From Morganella morganii H1r (lineage in GTDB: Bacteria; Pseudomonadota; Gammaproteobacteria; Enterobacterales; Enterobacteriaceae), in NCBI RefSeq assembly GCF_000633515.1, contig NZ_AYMP01000018.1, forward strand, positions 186,001-250,000: 64,000 nucleotides of DNA, read 5' to 3'. The notes below the pieces were generated by a model that ran no database searches, had not been told where the DNA came from, and worked only from the letters and a program-made list of their open reading frames with translations. Positions 1-10,013 of this stretch are shown here, piece after piece; position 1 is the stretch's first letter, and every line of letters begins with the position of its first letter. A program made the position numbers and the translations under genes.

Positions 1-141
1 CCTGCCTGTAAAGCCGCCGCTGAGCAGAGCTGGTCGCTCTCCCCGCTGACCCTGCCGCATCCGCTGGTGCGTGTGCTGGTGGCGGAGAGTCTGTACCGCG
101 CCTGGAGTATTACTGCCAATCATCCGTATCACAGGGAATAA
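1..141 (+). CDS. rlmH: RlmH, 23S rRNA pseudouridine-1915 N3-methyltransferase (C-terminal fragment)
   Basis: Only the last 46 codons lie in the window; the reading frame is open at base 1 and stops at TAA 139-141. The visible tail includes [20 protein letters not shown] and ends in NHPYHRE, the conserved C-terminus of the SPOUT-family enzyme RlmH, which methylates pseudouridine 1915 in helix 69 of 23S rRNA on assembled ribosomes. It sits just upstream of mrdA, as in E. coli, which supports the call. The catalytic SAM-binding part lies outside the window. Confidence 0.93.
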   Translation, partial: PACKAAAEQSWSLSPLTLPHPLVRVLVAESLYRAWSITANHPYHRE

Positions 142-146
142 CCGCA

Positions 147-2078
147 GTGCCCGGTCTGAACGCGCCTGACGGCGATAAGAAAAAACACAAGCAACGGATG
201 GACTTCCGCGATTACAGCGCGGAATCCGCCCTGTTTATCCGCCGTGCGGTGGTTGCATTTATCGGTATTGTTATTCTGTCTGCCGTACTGGTGGTGAATC
301 TCTATCATCTCCAGATTAACCGCCATGAAGATTATCAGACCCGCTCCAATGATAACCGGATCAAACTGGTTCCGATTCCGCCGAGCCGTGGTCTGATTTA
401 TGACCGCAAAGGTACCCTGCTGGCGGAAAACAGAACCATTTATCAGCTCGAAATCGTGCCGGAGAAAGTCACCGGCCTGCCGGACGTACTGAATGAGCTG
501 CGCGAGATTGTCGATCTGACCGACGAAGATATCGCGAATTATGAAAAAGAGCGCCGCCGTTCGCGCCGCTTTACCTCTATTCCGCTGAAAACCCCGCTCA
601 ACCAGATTCAGGTGGCGCGGTTTTCGGTAAATCAGTACCGGTTTCCGGGACTGGAAATCAAAGGCTATCAGCGCCGCTTCTACCCTTACGGCTCTGCCCT
701 GACCCATGTGATTGGTTATGTGGCAAAAATTAACGACAAAGATGTCGAACGCCTGGATAAAGACGGTATTTTACCGAACTATGCCGCCACCCATGATATC
801 GGTAAGCTGGGCATTGAGCGCTATTATGAATCCGTCCTGCACGGCAAAACCGGCTATGAGGAAGTGGAAGTCAACAGCCGCGGCCGCGTGATCCGCCAGT
901 TACACGAGCAGGCACCGCAGGCCGGGAAAGATATCTATCTGACGATTGATCTCGAGTTGCAGATGTATATCGAAAAGCTGCTGACCACCAGCCGGGCGGC
1001 TGTCGTGGTCAGTGATCCGCGTAACGGCGAAATTCTCGCACTGGTGTCCAACCCGAGTTATGACCCGAACCTGTTTGTGAACGGCATTTCCGGTCCGGAT
1101 TACCGGGGTCTGCTCAACAACCCGGATCGTCCGCTGATCAACCGTACCACCCAGGGGCTCTATCCGCCTGCATCCACCGTGAAACCGTTTATTTCAGTGG
1201 CGGCACTCAGCGAAAACGTGATCACCCGTAACACCACCATTTTTGACCCCGGCTGGTGGCAGCTGCCGGGATCGGAAAAACGTTACCGCGACTGGAAACG
1301 CTATGGTCACGGCAACCTGAACGTGGTGAAATCGATTATTGAATCGGCAGATACCTTCTTCTATCAGGTGGCGTATGACATGGGGATCGACCGCCTGTCC
1401 GCCTGGATGACCCGCTTCGGTTACGGCGAGTATTCCGGTATTGATCTGATCGAAGAGTACAACGGCGTGATGCCGACCCGTGAATGGAAACAGCGGCGCT
1501 ATAAAAAACAGTGGTATCAGGGCGATACCATCCCGGTCGGGATCGGTCAGGGATACTGGACATCAACGCCTATTCAGATGGCGAAAGCCCTTAATACCCT
1601 GATCAATGATGGTGTGGTGAAAACGCCGCACCTGCTGCTCGGTACCAAAGAAGGTAACGGCATGCTGCCGTATGAGCAGAAAGAACATATTGCTATCGGT
1701 GACATTCATTCCGGTTACTGGGAGCTGGCCAAGTCCGGGATGTTCGGCGTTGCCAATGCCCCGAACGGCACCGGCCGCAAATTCTTTGCCGGTACACCGT
1801 ACAAAGCGGCTGCCAAATCCGGTACGGCACAGGTGTTCAGTTATGAAACCTATAACGCCAGCAAACTGGCGGAACGTCTGCGCGACCATAAATTAATGAT
1901 TGCCTACGCACCGTATGATAACCCGAAAGTGGCGGTGACCATTATTCTGGAAAACGGCGGTGCAGGCCCGGCAGTCGGTACCCTGGTCCGCCAGATCCTT
2001 GATCACGTCCTGCTGGGTGATAACAACACGGTACTGCCGGATGCTCCGCCGTCGCCACCCGGCAGTGAAACAGAGTAA
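147..2078 (+). CDS. mrdA: Penicillin-binding protein 2 (elongasome DD-transpeptidase)
   Basis: PBP2 is the inner-membrane transpeptidase that cross-links peptidoglycan during lateral wall growth with RodA. The protein has a short cytoplasmic N-terminus, one membrane helix (about residues 31-51), a dimerisation region and a transpeptidase domain. The active-site STVK has its serine at residue 343; SAD and KSGTAQ follow in order as the other two transpeptidase motifs. At 643 residues it is about 10 longer than E. coli PBP2. I kept the GTG start at 147 because AGGGA lies 9-10 bases upstream; an ATG at 198 begins where the E. coli alignment resumes ([11 protein letters not shown]) but has a poor ribosome site. 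The stop overlaps a possible mrdB start (TAATG). Confidence 0.96.
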   Translation: MPGLNAPDGDKKKHKQRMDFRDYSAESALFIRRAVVAFIGIVILSAVLVVNLYHLQINRHEDYQTRSNDNRIKLVPIPPSRGLIYDRKGTLLAENRTIYQLEIVPEKVTGLPDVLNELREIVDLTDEDIANYEKERRRSRRFTSIPLKTPLNQIQVARFSVNQYRFPGLEIKGYQRRFYPYGSALTHVIGYVAKINDKDVERLDKDGILPNYAATHDIGKLGIERYYESVLHGKTGYEEVEVNSRGRVIRQLHEQAPQAGKDIYLTIDLELQMYIEKLLTTSRAAVVVSDPRNGEILALVSNPSYDPNLFVNGISGPDYRGLLNNPDRPLINRTTQGLYPPASTVKPFISVAALSENVITRNTTIFDPGWWQLPGSEKRYRDWKRYGHGNLNVVKSIIESADTFFYQVAYDMGIDRLSAWMTRFGYGEYSGIDLIEEYNGVMPTREWKQRRYKKQWYQGDTIPVGIGQGYWTSTPIQMAKALNTLINDGVVKTPHLLLGTKEGNGMLPYEQKEHIAIGDIHSGYWELAKSGMFGVANAPNGTGRKFFAGTPYKAAAKSGTAQVFSYETYNASKLAERLRDHKLMIAYAPYDNPKVAVTIILENGGAGPAVGTLVRQILDHVLLGDNNTVLPDAPPSPPGSETE

Positions 2079-2083
2079 TGCCC

Positions 2084-3196
2084 ATGACTGATAATCCGCG
2101 CAAAGTATCCCTGATGACCCGCATGCACATCGACTTCCCGTTGCTGGTACTGCTGCTGATCCTGCTGGTTTACAGCGCATTTGTGCTGTGGAGTGCCAGC
2201 GGGCTGGATCCGGAGATGATGGAGCGCCGCCTCGGGCAGATTTTCTCCGGCATCATTATTATGCTGATCCTGGCGCAAATTCCGCCCCGCGTGTATGAAA
2301 CCTGGGCACCGCATCTCTATATTGTCTGTGTACTCCTGCTGGTTTTTGTTGATGTCTTCGGGCAGATCAGTAAAGGCGCGCAGCGCTGGCTGGATCTGGG
2401 GATAGTCCGTTTTCAGCCGTCCGAGATTGCCAAAATTGCGGTTCCGCTGATGGTGGCGCGATTTATGAACCGCGACCAGTGTCCGCCGACCCTGAAAAAT
2501 ACCGCCATTGCCCTGCTGCTGGTGGTGGTACCGACTCTGCTGGTCGCTGCACAGCCGGATCTCGGGACGTCTATCCTGGTTGCCGCCTCCGGTATTTTTG
2601 TGCTGTTTCTGGCCGGGATGAGCTGGCGTCTTATCGGGATCGCCGTGTTGCTGCTTGCCGCCTTTATTCCGCTGCTCTGGTTTTTCCTGATGCACGATTA
2701 CCAGCGCGGCCGGGTGATGATGCTGCTCGATCCGGAAACCGACCCGCTCGGTGCCGGTTATCATATTATTCAGTCAAAAATTGCCATTGGCTCCGGCGGG
2801 CTGGCCGGCAAAGGCTGGATGCTGGGCACCCAGTCCCAGCTGGAATTTCTGCCGGAACGTCATACTGACTTTATCTTTGCTGTCCTCGCGGAAGAGCTCG
2901 GGCTGGTGGGGGTGATCTTCCTGCTGGTACTCTATCTGCTGATCATTATTCGCGGGCTGATGATTGCCGCCCGCGCTCAGAATACCTTCGGACGGGTAAT
3001 GGTGGGCGGTCTGATGCTCATCTTTTTTGTCTATGTGTTTGTCAATATCGGTATGGTCAGCGGGATCCTGCCGGTGGTCGGTGTACCACTGCCGATGATG
3101 AGTTACGGCGGCTCCGCCCTTATTGTATTAATGGCAGGGTTTGGTATTGTCATGTCAATTCATACACACCGTAAGATGCTGTCAAAAAGCTTATAA
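2084..3196 (+). CDS. mrdB: RodA, SEDS-family peptidoglycan glycosyltransferase
   Basis: RodA polymerises lipid II into glycan strands in the elongasome and works with PBP2, encoded immediately upstream. About ten hydrophobic segments fill the protein, with conserved SEDS stretches such as [11 protein letters not shown] and [17 protein letters not shown]; the aspartate of HDYQRGRVM lies nearby. An upstream ATG at 2078 overlaps the mrdA stop, but starting at 2084 gives MTDNPRK and 370 residues, matching the E. coli start and length. Translational coupling to mrdA is likely. Confidence 0.96.
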   Translation: MTDNPRKVSLMTRMHIDFPLLVLLLILLVYSAFVLWSASGLDPEMMERRLGQIFSGIIIMLILAQIPPRVYETWAPHLYIVCVLLLVFVDVFGQISKGAQRWLDLGIVRFQPSEIAKIAVPLMVARFMNRDQCPPTLKNTAIALLLVVVPTLLVAAQPDLGTSILVAASGIFVLFLAGMSWRLIGIAVLLLAAFIPLLWFFLMHDYQRGRVMMLLDPETDPLGAGYHIIQSKIAIGSGGLAGKGWMLGTQSQLEFLPERHTDFIFAVLAEELGLVGVIFLLVLYLLIIIRGLMIAARAQNTFGRVMVGGLMLIFFVYVFVNIGMVSGILPVVGVPLPMMSYGGSALIVLMAGFGIVMSIHTHRKMLSKSL

Positions 3197-3213
3197 TACA
3201 TTACGAGGTTTTC

Positions 3214-4203
3214 ATGCGTTTACAATGGATTGCGGTCACCGTGATGGCCGCCCTGCTGGCAGGCTGCCCGTCAGTGCAGCCGCCGGTCAAACAGACACCG
3301 CCGCCGGGCCCGGCAAAAGAGATCCTCGGCGCCGTACCGGCTTATGAGCCGCTGCATCCGGGCGCAAATAATGATTATGTCCGTAATGGTCAGCAGTATC
3401 AGATTGTCCGTGATCCGGAAAACTTCAGTCAGCAGGGCTATGCCTGGATTTACGGTCAGGCCCAGAACGGCAACCGGACAGCCACCGGTGAGATCATCAA
3501 CAGCGCCGAACTGACCGCCTCCCACCCGACACTGCCGATCCCGGGCTATGCGCGGATCACCAATATGGCGAATAACCGCATGATGGTGGTACGGATTAAC
3601 GATCGCGGCCCGTATATGCCGGGCAAACAGATCGGGCTTTCCCGGGCTGTGGCAGATCGCCTGAACCTGCTGCCGAACACCAAAATTAAAATTGACCCGA
3701 TTGTGGTGGCGGAAGACGGTTCCCTGAGCGGAACCGGGACTGTCGGTACCGTGGTCGCCAAACAGAGCTATGCTTTACCGGGCCGCCCGGAACTGGGAAA
3801 AACCAGTGCGCTGGGGACACCGGTAACCAACACCACCCCGGTGGTGCCGATCAGCAGCCGTCCTGTTATGGCACAGCCGCAGCCGGAATCCGCGCTGATC
3901 CCGACCGTGAAACAGCCCGCGGCACCGGCAGAAACACAAACTGAAAATACAGCCTCTCCTGCACCACAACAGGCTGCGGTGAATGGTTACCGAGTCCAGG
4001 TAGGTGCAGTGGCGAGCGAGGAGCGCGCATCACAGTGGCAGAAAGAACTCAGCGACAAACTGGGTGTGCCCGGTATGACTGAATCCTCCGGTGATATGTT
4101 CCGTGTCCAGCTGGGGCCGTTTACCAGCCGTGAGCGGGCCGCCGAAGTACAGGGACGCCTTCAGCAGCAGCTGAATATGAATTCATTTATCCTGGCACCG
4201 TAA
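3214..4203 (+). CDS. rlpA: RlpA, septal-ring lipoprotein with SPOR domain
   Basis: RlpA is an outer-membrane lipoprotein that binds denuded glycan at division sites; some homologues are lytic transglycosylases. The N-terminus has a short signal and lipobox (LLAGC, Cys18). A double-psi beta-barrel follows at about residues 75-165, containing TASHPTLPIP and VRINDRGPY, which carry the His and Asp needed for catalysis in the active Pseudomonas enzyme. A Pro/Thr/Gln-rich linker (about 190-250) leads to a SPOR domain (about 254-329). Activity is inferred only. A terminator-like hairpin follows the stop. Confidence 0.93.
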   Translation: MRLQWIAVTVMAALLAGCPSVQPPVKQTPPPGPAKEILGAVPAYEPLHPGANNDYVRNGQQYQIVRDPENFSQQGYAWIYGQAQNGNRTATGEIINSAELTASHPTLPIPGYARITNMANNRMMVVRINDRGPYMPGKQIGLSRAVADRLNLLPNTKIKIDPIVVAEDGSLSGTGTVGTVVAKQSYALPGRPELGKTSALGTPVTNTTPVVPISSRPVMAQPQPESALIPTVKQPAAPAETQTENTASPAPQQAAVNGYRVQVGAVASEERASQWQKELSDKLGVPGMTESSGDMFRVQLGPFTSRERAAEVQGRLQQQLNMNSFILAP

Positions 4204-4226
4204 AAGCAGGCAGTGATAACACTACG

Positions 4227-4267
4227 CGCTGTCATAGCTGTTTTGCTATGATAGCGTTTCTTTTTCA
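4227..4267 (+). terminator. Rho-independent terminator after rlpA
   Basis: A 12-base stem (4227-4238 with 4245-4256, one G-T pair) has a 6-base loop and is followed by TTTCTTTTTC. It separates the mrdA-mrdB-rlpA unit from dacA. Confidence 0.8.
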
Positions 4268-4296
4268 CCGGCATCATCAATGTTGTTTTAACACTC

Positions 4297-5511
4297 ATGA
4301 AATACGCAACGACTTATCAACACCGCGCCGGGCGCCTGGCCGCTTTCGGTCTGACCCTGGCACTGAGCGCCGCAGCTTCTGCCGCTGATGTTCCGAATCT
4401 GAATACCACCATCCCGCCTGTTCCGGATATTGAAGCGGAATCCTATATTCTGATGGATTACCATTCCGGCAAAATACTGGCGGAAAAAAATGCCGATGTC
4501 CGCCGTGACCCTGCCAGTCTGACCAAAATGATGACCAGCTATGTCATCGGCCAGGCAATGAACACCGGTAAATTCACCCCGGACACCATGGTCACCATCG
4601 GGGAAAACGCCTGGGCGACCGGTAACCCGGTATTCCGCGGCTCCTCGCTGATGTTCCTCAAACCGGGCGAGCGCGTCAGCGTGGCGGATCTCACACGCGG
4701 CATCAATCTGCAATCCGGTAATGATGCCTGTGTGGCGATGGCGGAATTTGTTGCCGGTGATCAGGACACGTTTGTCGGTCAGATGAACCAGTATGTGGCG
4801 CAGCTTGGTCTGAAAAATACCCACTTTAAAACCGTTCACGGCCTGGATGCCGACGGCCAGTACAGCAGTGCGCGGGATATGGCGCTCATTGGTCAGGCAA
4901 TGATCCGTGACGTGCCGAATGAATATGCTATCTATAAAGAGCGCTCATTCACCTATAATAATATTACCCAGCAAAACCGTAACGACCTGCTGGGTGATAA
5001 AAGCCTGAATGCGGACGGGATTAAAACCGGTCACACCAACGGTGCGGGGTATAACCTGGTCGCCTCTGCCACCGAAGGGGATATGCGTCTGATCTCCGTG
5101 GTGATGGGCACCAAATCTGCCAAAGCCCGCAATGCGGAAAGCAAGAAACTGCTCACCTGGGGCTTCCGTTTCTTTGAAACGGTCAAACCGATGCAGAAAG
5201 ACAACCCGCTGGTGTCTGAAATCGTCTGGTTCGGGGACAAAGACAAAGTGCAGCTGGGAGTGGAAAATGATGTTTATCTCACCATTCCGCGCGGCCGCCT
5301 GAAAGATCTGAAAGCCGGTTTTGTCCTGATCGATCCGGAACTGCATGCGCCGCTGGCGAAAAACCAGGTGGTCGGCACCATTAACTTCCAGCTCGACAAC
5401 CAGATCATTGAAACCCGGCCGCTGGTCGTGACGGAAGCCGTCCCGGAAGGGAACTTCTTCAGTCGTCTGATCGACTATATCCGTCTGCTGTTTCACCGCT
5501 GGTTCGGCTGA
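4297..5511 (+). CDS. dacA: D-alanyl-D-alanine carboxypeptidase, PBP5/PBP6 type
   Basis: This low-molecular-weight PBP removes the terminal D-Ala from pentapeptide stems in the periplasm and limits cross-linking. A signal peptide (ending near ASAA, residue 30) precedes a PBP5-type catalytic domain with the three expected motifs: SLTK (S74, K77), SGN (140-142) and KTG (243-245). The C-terminus ends in an amphipathic helix ([18 protein letters not shown]), the inner-membrane anchor of PBP5/6. Its length of 404 residues is normal. The position between rlpA and ybeD favours dacA over its paralogue dacC. Confidence 0.95.
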   Translation: MKYATTYQHRAGRLAAFGLTLALSAAASAADVPNLNTTIPPVPDIEAESYILMDYHSGKILAEKNADVRRDPASLTKMMTSYVIGQAMNTGKFTPDTMVTIGENAWATGNPVFRGSSLMFLKPGERVSVADLTRGINLQSGNDACVAMAEFVAGDQDTFVGQMNQYVAQLGLKNTHFKTVHGLDADGQYSSARDMALIGQAMIRDVPNEYAIYKERSFTYNNITQQNRNDLLGDKSLNADGIKTGHTNGAGYNLVASATEGDMRLISVVMGTKSAKARNAESKKLLTWGFRFFETVKPMQKDNPLVSEIVWFGDKDKVQLGVENDVYLTIPRGRLKDLKAGFVLIDPELHAPLAKNQVVGTINFQLDNQIIETRPLVVTEAVPEGNFFSRLIDYIRLLFHRWFG

Positions 5512-5520
5512 GACTTGAAA

Positions 5521-5558
5521 TCAGATGAACTATCCCCATATTTAGTTCATCTGACGTT
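5521..5558 (+). terminator. Terminator-like hairpin between dacA and ybeD
   Basis: TCAGATGAACTA at 5521-5532 pairs perfectly with TAGTTCATCTGA at 5543-5554 and is followed by CGTTTTG. The T tract is short, so it may be partly read through into ybeD. Confidence 0.65.
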
Positions 5559-5579
5559 TTGCTTTATTAAGGAGCACCC

Positions 5580-5843
5580 ATGAAAACCAAACTCAATGAA
5601 CTGTTAGAGTTCCCCTGCTCATTTACCTACAAAGTGATGGGTGCCGCTGAACCGGAATTAGTGAATGATGTTCTGGAAGTGATCCAGCGCCACGCGCCGG
5701 GTGACTACAGTCCGTCAATCAAACCAAGCAGCAAAGGGACCTATCATTCCGTTTCTGTCACCATTGACGCGACACACATTGAGCAGATCGAGAATCTGTA
5801 CGAAGAATTAGGCGCGTTAGAGCGCGTGAGAATGGTGTTGTAA
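5580..5843 (+). CDS. ybeD: YbeD, DUF493-family small protein
   Basis: This is an 87-residue soluble protein of the conserved UPF0250/DUF493 family. It matches E. coli YbeD in length, sequence style ([18 protein letters not shown]) and location between dacA and lipB. The family has an ACT-like ferredoxin fold and a possible regulatory role, but no reaction is established. It has a strong ribosome site (AAGGAG, 8 bases before ATG). The gene stands between hairpins on both sides and is probably transcribed alone or by read-through from dacA. Confidence 0.93.
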   Translation: MKTKLNELLEFPCSFTYKVMGAAEPELVNDVLEVIQRHAPGDYSPSIKPSSKGTYHSVSVTIDATHIEQIENLYEELGALERVRMVL

Positions 5844-5866
5844 CACCGTCATTTCTTCATCATTTC

Positions 5867-5934
5867 AGGCCGCCTTTCAAAGCGGCCTAAGATTGCTGAC
5901 AAAGCAGGATAAAACGTAGTTTTTCCTGCTTTGT
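5867..5934. repeat. Two consecutive inverted repeats after ybeD
   Basis: AGGCCGC/GCGGCCT (5867-5873 with 5882-5888) and an 11-base perfect stem ACAAAGCAGGA/TCCTGCTTTGT (5899-5909 with 5924-5934). Neither has a proper T tract; they may stabilise the ybeD mRNA 3' end or act as weak terminators. Confidence 0.6.
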
Positions 5935-6029
5935 GTTATCAGCCGAAAATCAATAACTTGATTTTCCTGGTTTATTTTCACAACCTCTGTCGGTCGTCGC
6001 CAACCCCTGCGGGTTTGTCAACGGCCTGC

Positions 6030-6056
6030 GGCCGCCTTTCCGGGCGGCCTTTTTTT
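6030..6056 (+). terminator. Strong Rho-independent terminator upstream of lipB
   Basis: The GC-rich stem GGCCGCC (6030-6036) / GGCGGCC (6043-6049) is followed directly by seven T residues. This ends the dacA/ybeD transcripts, so lipB needs its own promoter in 6057-6146. Confidence 0.88.
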
Positions 6057-6146
6057 ATCCTTCTGAACATTTTATGCGCATCACTGGTACGCATTTGCCG
6101 TGCGCGTTATACTGCTGGCCCGGCATACCGAACTGAAGATACCATT

Positions 6147-6779
6147 TTGCAAAATAACACCATCATTTTACGTCAGCTGGGCCTGCGGCCTTATCATCCT
6201 GTCTCTGAAGCCATGCACCAATTTACTGAACAGCGTACGGCGGAAACCGGCAACGAGATCTGGCTGGTTGAGCATGAACGTGTTTTTACCCAGGGTCAGG
6301 CCGGTAAAGCCGAGCATGTCCTTGCCCCCGGCGATATCCCGGTGATCCAGTCCGATCGCGGCGGCCAGGTGACCTACCACGGCCCGGGACAGCAGGTTAT
6401 GTATGTGCTGATTGATCTTAAACGTGACAAAATCGGTGTGCGGGAACTGGTATCCGCCCTGGAAAACTCAGTGGTTGAGACACTGAAACAATGGAATATT
6501 GAGGCTTACCCGCGCCCGGATGCCCCCGGTGTTTATGTGGCGGGTAACAAAATCTGTTCACTCGGTCTGCGGATACGCAATGGTCGCTCATTCCACGGCC
6601 TTGCACTCAATATCAATATGGATCTCGAACCTTTTCACCGCATTAATCCGTGTGGCTATGCCGGTCTCGCCATGACACAAATGGCTGATTTTGTTCCCGG
6701 TATTACCCTTGCGGATGTTCAGCCCGTGCTGACCGCACAATTCTGCAGGCAATTAGGATTCCAACTTGCCGCAGAATAG
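6147..6779 (+). CDS. lipB: Octanoyl-[acyl carrier protein]:protein N-octanoyltransferase LipB
   Basis: LipB transfers octanoyl from ACP to the lipoyl domains of 2-oxoacid dehydrogenases and GcvH, the first step of lipoate synthesis. The protein contains [19 protein letters not shown], the catalytic-cysteine region GLALNINMD...INPCGYAG, and [10 protein letters not shown]. The open frame extends upstream to 5931, but homology begins at [12 protein letters not shown], and the only suitable codon there is TTG at 6147. E. coli lipB is also known to start with TTG. The resulting 210 residues fit the family; lipA follows. Confidence 0.92.
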   Translation: MQNNTIILRQLGLRPYHPVSEAMHQFTEQRTAETGNEIWLVEHERVFTQGQAGKAEHVLAPGDIPVIQSDRGGQVTYHGPGQQVMYVLIDLKRDKIGVRELVSALENSVVETLKQWNIEAYPRPDAPGVYVAGNKICSLGLRIRNGRSFHGLALNINMDLEPFHRINPCGYAGLAMTQMADFVPGITLADVQPVLTAQFCRQLGFQLAAE

Positions 6780-6910
6780 TGTTATAATTTTTTTAACATT
6801 TTTAAAAAGATTTTTAAAAGATTGATGACTTTGTTACATTCAGCAGGCAGGCCGTCACCACGGCGCTCATCAATCACTATCCGATGAATCTAACCGGAAA
6901 TGACATCAAC

Positions 6911-7876
6911 ATGAGTAAACCAATTCAGATGGAACGCGGTATCAAATACCGTGATGCCGATAAAATGGCGCTTATCCCGGTCAAAAACCTGGTATCAGAG
7001 ACGACCGAACGATTACGCAAACCAAGCTGGATGAAAATCAAGCTTCCGGCTGATTCCCATAAAATCAAAGGGATCAAAGATGCAATGCGCCGTAACGGCC
7101 TGCATTCTGTCTGTGAGGAAGCCTCCTGCCCGAACCTGAGCGAATGCTTTAACCACGGTACCGCCACGTTTATGATCCTCGGGGCTATCTGCACCCGCCG
7201 CTGCCCGTTCTGTGACGTTGCCCACGGCCGCCCGAATGCACCGGATGCCAATGAGCCGCAGAAACTCGGTCAGACTATCAAAGACATGGGACTGCGTTAT
7301 GTGGTGATCACCTCTGTTGACCGTGATGACCTGCGCGACGGCGGCGCACAGCATTTTGCTGACTGTATCACCGCTATCCGCGACCACAGCCCGGCAATTA
7401 AAATTGAGACCCTGGTACCGGACTTCCGCGGCCGGATGGATAAAGCACTGGAAATTCTGACCGCCACCCCGCCGGATGTTTTCAACCACAACCTGGAAAA
7501 CGTACCGCGTATTTACCGCCAGGTACGCCCGGGTGCAAACTATGAGTGGTCACTGAAACTGCTGGAGCGCTTTAAAGAAGCCCATCCGGAAGTCCCGACC
7601 AAATCCGGTCTGATGGTCGGCTTAGGCGAGACCAATGAAGAGATCCTTGATGTGATGCGCGACCTGCGCCGTCACGGCGTGACCATGCTGACCCTGGGGC
7701 AGTATCTCCAGCCGAGCCGTCACCATCTGCCGGTTCAGCGTTATGTCAGCCCGGAAGAGTTTGAGGAAATGAAAGCCGAAGCAATGGCAATGGGCTTCAC
7801 CCACGCCGCCTGCGGCCCGTTTGTCCGCTCTTCTTACCATGCTGATTTGCAGGCCAAAGGCGAAGAAGTTAAATAA
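6911..7876 (+). CDS. lipA: Lipoyl synthase LipA (radical SAM)
   Basis: LipA inserts two sulfur atoms into protein-bound octanoyl groups. It carries the auxiliary-cluster cysteines in [12 protein letters not shown], the radical-SAM motif CTRRCPFC, and the C-terminal RSSYHA serine that ligates the auxiliary cluster. Starting at ATG 6911 ([10 protein letters not shown]) gives 321 residues, the E. coli length; an upstream in-frame ATG at 6884 is less likely. Unlike E. coli there is no LysR gene between lipB and lipA, only 131 AT-rich bases that probably hold the promoter. Confidence 0.96.
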   Translation: MSKPIQMERGIKYRDADKMALIPVKNLVSETTERLRKPSWMKIKLPADSHKIKGIKDAMRRNGLHSVCEEASCPNLSECFNHGTATFMILGAICTRRCPFCDVAHGRPNAPDANEPQKLGQTIKDMGLRYVVITSVDRDDLRDGGAQHFADCITAIRDHSPAIKIETLVPDFRGRMDKALEILTATPPDVFNHNLENVPRIYRQVRPGANYEWSLKLLERFKEAHPEVPTKSGLMVGLGETNEEILDVMRDLRRHGVTMLTLGQYLQPSRHHLPVQRYVSPEEFEEMKAEAMAMGFTHAACGPFVRSSYHADLQAKGEEVK

Positions 7877-7901
7877 TTTCCCGCTGTTCTGCGAATACCG
7901 G

Positions 7902-7931
7902 AAACCGCCGCTGAAAAACGGCGGTTTTTTT
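7902..7931 (+). terminator. Rho-independent terminator after lipA
   Basis: AAACCGCCG (7902-7910) pairs with CGGCGGTTT (7919-7927), followed by a T run to 7931. Confidence 0.9.
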
Positions 7932-7953
7932 ATGCCACTCCGGTGATGACGCG

Positions 7954-8051
7954 GGTAACGGGCAAAACGAAAAGTCGCTGTAAACACATCCCTGTGCGCT
8001 CGGATCGCGCCATCCATGGCGCTTACGCTTTTCGTTCGCCTGCCCGTTACC
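7954..8051. repeat. 98-bp nested palindromic intergenic element
   Basis: The outer arms GGTAACGGGC (7954-7963) and GCCCGTTACC (8042-8051) are perfect complements. Inside them AACGAAAAG (7966-7974) pairs with CTTTTCGTT (8028-8036), and at the centre-right GCGCCAT/ATGGCGC (8007-8022) forms its own hairpin. There is no open reading frame and no T tract. The layout resembles the short palindromic intergenic repeats (RUP/ERIC-like miniature elements) scattered in enterobacterial genomes, but it does not match the ERIC consensus I know. Confidence 0.6.
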
Positions 8052-8176
8052 GGCGTTTTACCTGACCGGAAAACATCTCAATGATGTATGTCTTTTGTGC
8101 TCTGCCCCGCTGCCGCTATTCCCCCCGCAACGGATGCGGATTATGATGCGTTCCATATCACATTATTAATGAGTAA

Positions 8177-9028
8177 ATGATGAAACGTAGCGGCGTTTTA
8201 TGCCTGACAGCACTGGCTCCCGCCGTCTGGGGCAGTACTTACCTGATAACAACCGAAATGCTGCCTGCAGGCTACCCGATGACTGTTGCCATGCTGCGCG
8301 CCTTACCCGCCGGTCTGCTGCTGATGCTGTTTATCCGCCGGTTGCCGAAAGGGATCTGGTGGGGGCGGATTTTCGTGCTCGGGGCACTGAATTTCGCGGT
8401 GTTCTGGTGGCTGCTGTTTGTCTCGGCCTATCGCCTGCCGGGCGGTGTCGCCGCAACAGTCGGGGCCATTCAGCCGCTGATTGTGCTGCTGCTCTCCCGC
8501 ATGGTGCTGGGCAATGTGCTGAAGCCCCCGGCGGTGCTCGGCGCACTGTGCGGGATAGGCGGGGTGGCGCTGCTGTTACTGACACCGCAGGCAAAACTTG
8601 ACACTATCGGTATTATTGCCGGATTAGCCGGTGCGTTCTCCATGGCCGCCGGTACGGTGCTGAGCCGCCGCTGGCAGCCGGACGTCTCACCGCTGACCTT
8701 TACCACCTGGCAGCTTACCGCAGGCGGATTACTGCTGCTGCCGGTCTCTCTGCTGCTTGAACCGGCACTGCCGCCGCTGACACTGCTCAATATCAGCGGA
8801 TTTTTGTATCTGGGACTGATTGGCGCGGCACTGACCTATCTGTTCTGGTTTCGCGGACTGGCAATCCTCGGACCAAACTCTGTGGCATCACTCGGTTTTC
8901 TCAGCCCGCTGACGGCAGTGCTGCTGGGCTGGTTTGTGCTGGATCAGCAACTGAGCCTGTTACAGTGTTCAGGGGTTATCGTGGTGATCGGCAGTGTCTG
9001 GCTCAGCCAGGTTGCTAACCGGCGCTGA
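8177..9028 (+). CDS. EamA/DMT-superfamily transporter
   Basis: This 283-residue inner-membrane protein has about ten hydrophobic helices in two tandem EamA repeats (roughly 5-130 and 145-275). It carries the typical first-helix motif PAVWGSTYL and the repeated GAALTYLFWFRGLAILGPNSVAS stretch in the second half (family hallmarks around residues 215-240). Such proteins export amino acids, metabolites or drugs; the substrate cannot be read from sequence. ATG 8177 and ATG 8180 are alternative starts. It is not part of the flanking E. coli-type block and may be an insertion. Confidence 0.85.
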   Translation: MMKRSGVLCLTALAPAVWGSTYLITTEMLPAGYPMTVAMLRALPAGLLLMLFIRRLPKGIWWGRIFVLGALNFAVFWWLLFVSAYRLPGGVAATVGAIQPLIVLLLSRMVLGNVLKPPAVLGALCGIGGVALLLLTPQAKLDTIGIIAGLAGAFSMAAGTVLSRRWQPDVSPLTFTTWQLTAGGLLLLPVSLLLEPALPPLTLLNISGFLYLGLIGAALTYLFWFRGLAILGPNSVASLGFLSPLTAVLLGWFVLDQQLSLLQCSGVIVVIGSVWLSQVANRR

Positions 9029-9031
9029 TAT

Positions 9032-9066
9032 AAAAAAACCCGTTACCATGGTGAGTAACGGGTTTT
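9032..9066. terminator. Convergent terminator between the DMT gene and cspE
   Basis: AAAACCCGTTAC (9035-9046) pairs with GTAACGGGTTTT (9055-9066). The A run at 9032-9038 is a U tract for the minus-strand cspE transcript; the TTTT on the right serves the plus strand. Confidence 0.88.
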
Positions 9067-9118
9067 CGTCACGGTAATGTCGAATTAAAATAACGGCTAC
9101 GGTATAGCGTGTTACAAC

Positions 9119-9328
9119 TTAGATCGAGACAACGTTTGCGGCAGACGGGCCTTTCGCACCATCAACGATTTCAAATTCCACTTTCTGGCCTTCTGCCAGT
9201 GTTTTGAAACCATCATTCAGAATTGCAGAGAAGTGAACAAACACATCTTTGCTGCCGTCTTCCGGAGTGATAAAACCGAAACCTTTTGCTTCGTTAAACC
9301 ACTTCACGTTACCTTTGCGTTTTGACAT
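9119..9328 (-). CDS. cspE: Cold-shock-family RNA chaperone CspE
   Basis: This 69-residue single-stranded nucleic-acid-binding OB-fold protein has the RNP1 (KGFGFITPE) and RNP2 (DVFVHFSAI) motifs, and a C-terminus [13 protein letters not shown]. The sequence is nearly that of E. coli CspE, a constitutive transcription antiterminator/RNA chaperone, and it is located near lipA as in E. coli. About 200 bases separate it from ogt upstream, room for a promoter and a structured leader. Confidence 0.93.
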   Translation of the reverse strand: MSKRKGNVKWFNEAKGFGFITPEDGSKDVFVHFSAILNDGFKTLAEGQKVEFEIVDGAKGPSAANVVSI

Positions 9329-9527
9329 TCAAAAAAACCTTTTTACAAGTGATAGTACTTCATCAGTACCCGGCCAGCCGTTTTCAGACTGTATTGATCC
9401 TGCCGGGCAATCTGGTTCGAGACTAAACTACCCGCCGGATAGTGACATTGTGAGAGATATTCCGCTGATATACCAGAGGATTTGTCCTGGTTATTTCAAC
9501 GGTCAGCAGGAGTTGTCACCTTTTTAC

Positions 9528-9995
9528 TCAGATAATACCTTCATGGCGTAACAGCCACTGCTTGATATCCAGGCCGCTGCTGTAGCCGCCCATTGAACCG
9601 TCATGTGCAATCACCCGGTGACACGGAATAATCAGACAAATCGGGTTACGCCCGTTTGCCATACCGACCGCGCGGCAGTAATTGGCAGAGCCCAGCTTAA
9701 GCGCCAGATCTTTATAAGACCAGGTGATCGCAAACGGAATGGTCGATAACTGCGCCCACACCCTGGTCTGGAATTCAGTACCGTGCGGATTGAGTTTTAC
9801 ACTGAAATCCTGCCGTTTCCCGGCGAAATATTCATCCAGCTCATGAATACACTGTCTGATATGCGGGTTATCACTGCCGCTCTGCTCCGGCGCAGTATCA
9901 TCAAATCCCAGTTCAGTGATCCCCTGCTCATCCGCGCTGATAATGATAAAACGGCGGGGAAATCCGGTTGGAGCCTTTATATAAGTCGTCGCCAT
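9528..9995 (-). CDS. ogt: Methylated-DNA--[protein]-cysteine S-methyltransferase (Ogt-like)
   Basis: A suicide repair protein that moves alkyl groups from O6-alkylguanine or O4-alkylthymine to its own cysteine. The active-site motif IPCHRVI is intact, followed by GGYSSGLDIKQWLL, and the helix-turn-helix region AVGMANGRNP is present. The open frame runs back to 10100, but ATG at 9995 (MATTYIKAP) has a good ribosome site (AAAGGG, 7 bases) and gives 155 residues, slightly short for Ogt (171 in E. coli). A perfect 20-bp palindrome lies 18 bases upstream of this start. It could be called a generic AGT rather than Ogt. Confidence 0.85.
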   Translation of the reverse strand: MATTYIKAPTGFPRRFIIISADEQGITELGFDDTAPEQSGSDNPHIRQCIHELDEYFAGKRQDFSVKLNPHGTEFQTRVWAQLSTIPFAITWSYKDLALKLGSANYCRAVGMANGRNPICLIIPCHRVIAHDGSMGGYSSGLDIKQWLLRHEGII

Positions 9996-10013
9996 ACGTT
10001 TGCCCTTTGTGCT

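Noticed and set aside
2003-2764. 253-codon minus-strand frame over mrdB
   Set aside because: Antisense to RodA; product is His/Gln-rich low-quality sequence.
5931-6146. N-terminal extension of lipB to an upstream ATG
   Set aside because: It would cross a strong terminator at 6030-6056 and adds 72 residues with no homology; the TTG start fits the family.
9249-9551. 100-codon plus-strand frame over cspE and its leader
   Set aside because: Antisense to CspE, which is unmistakable; no homology.
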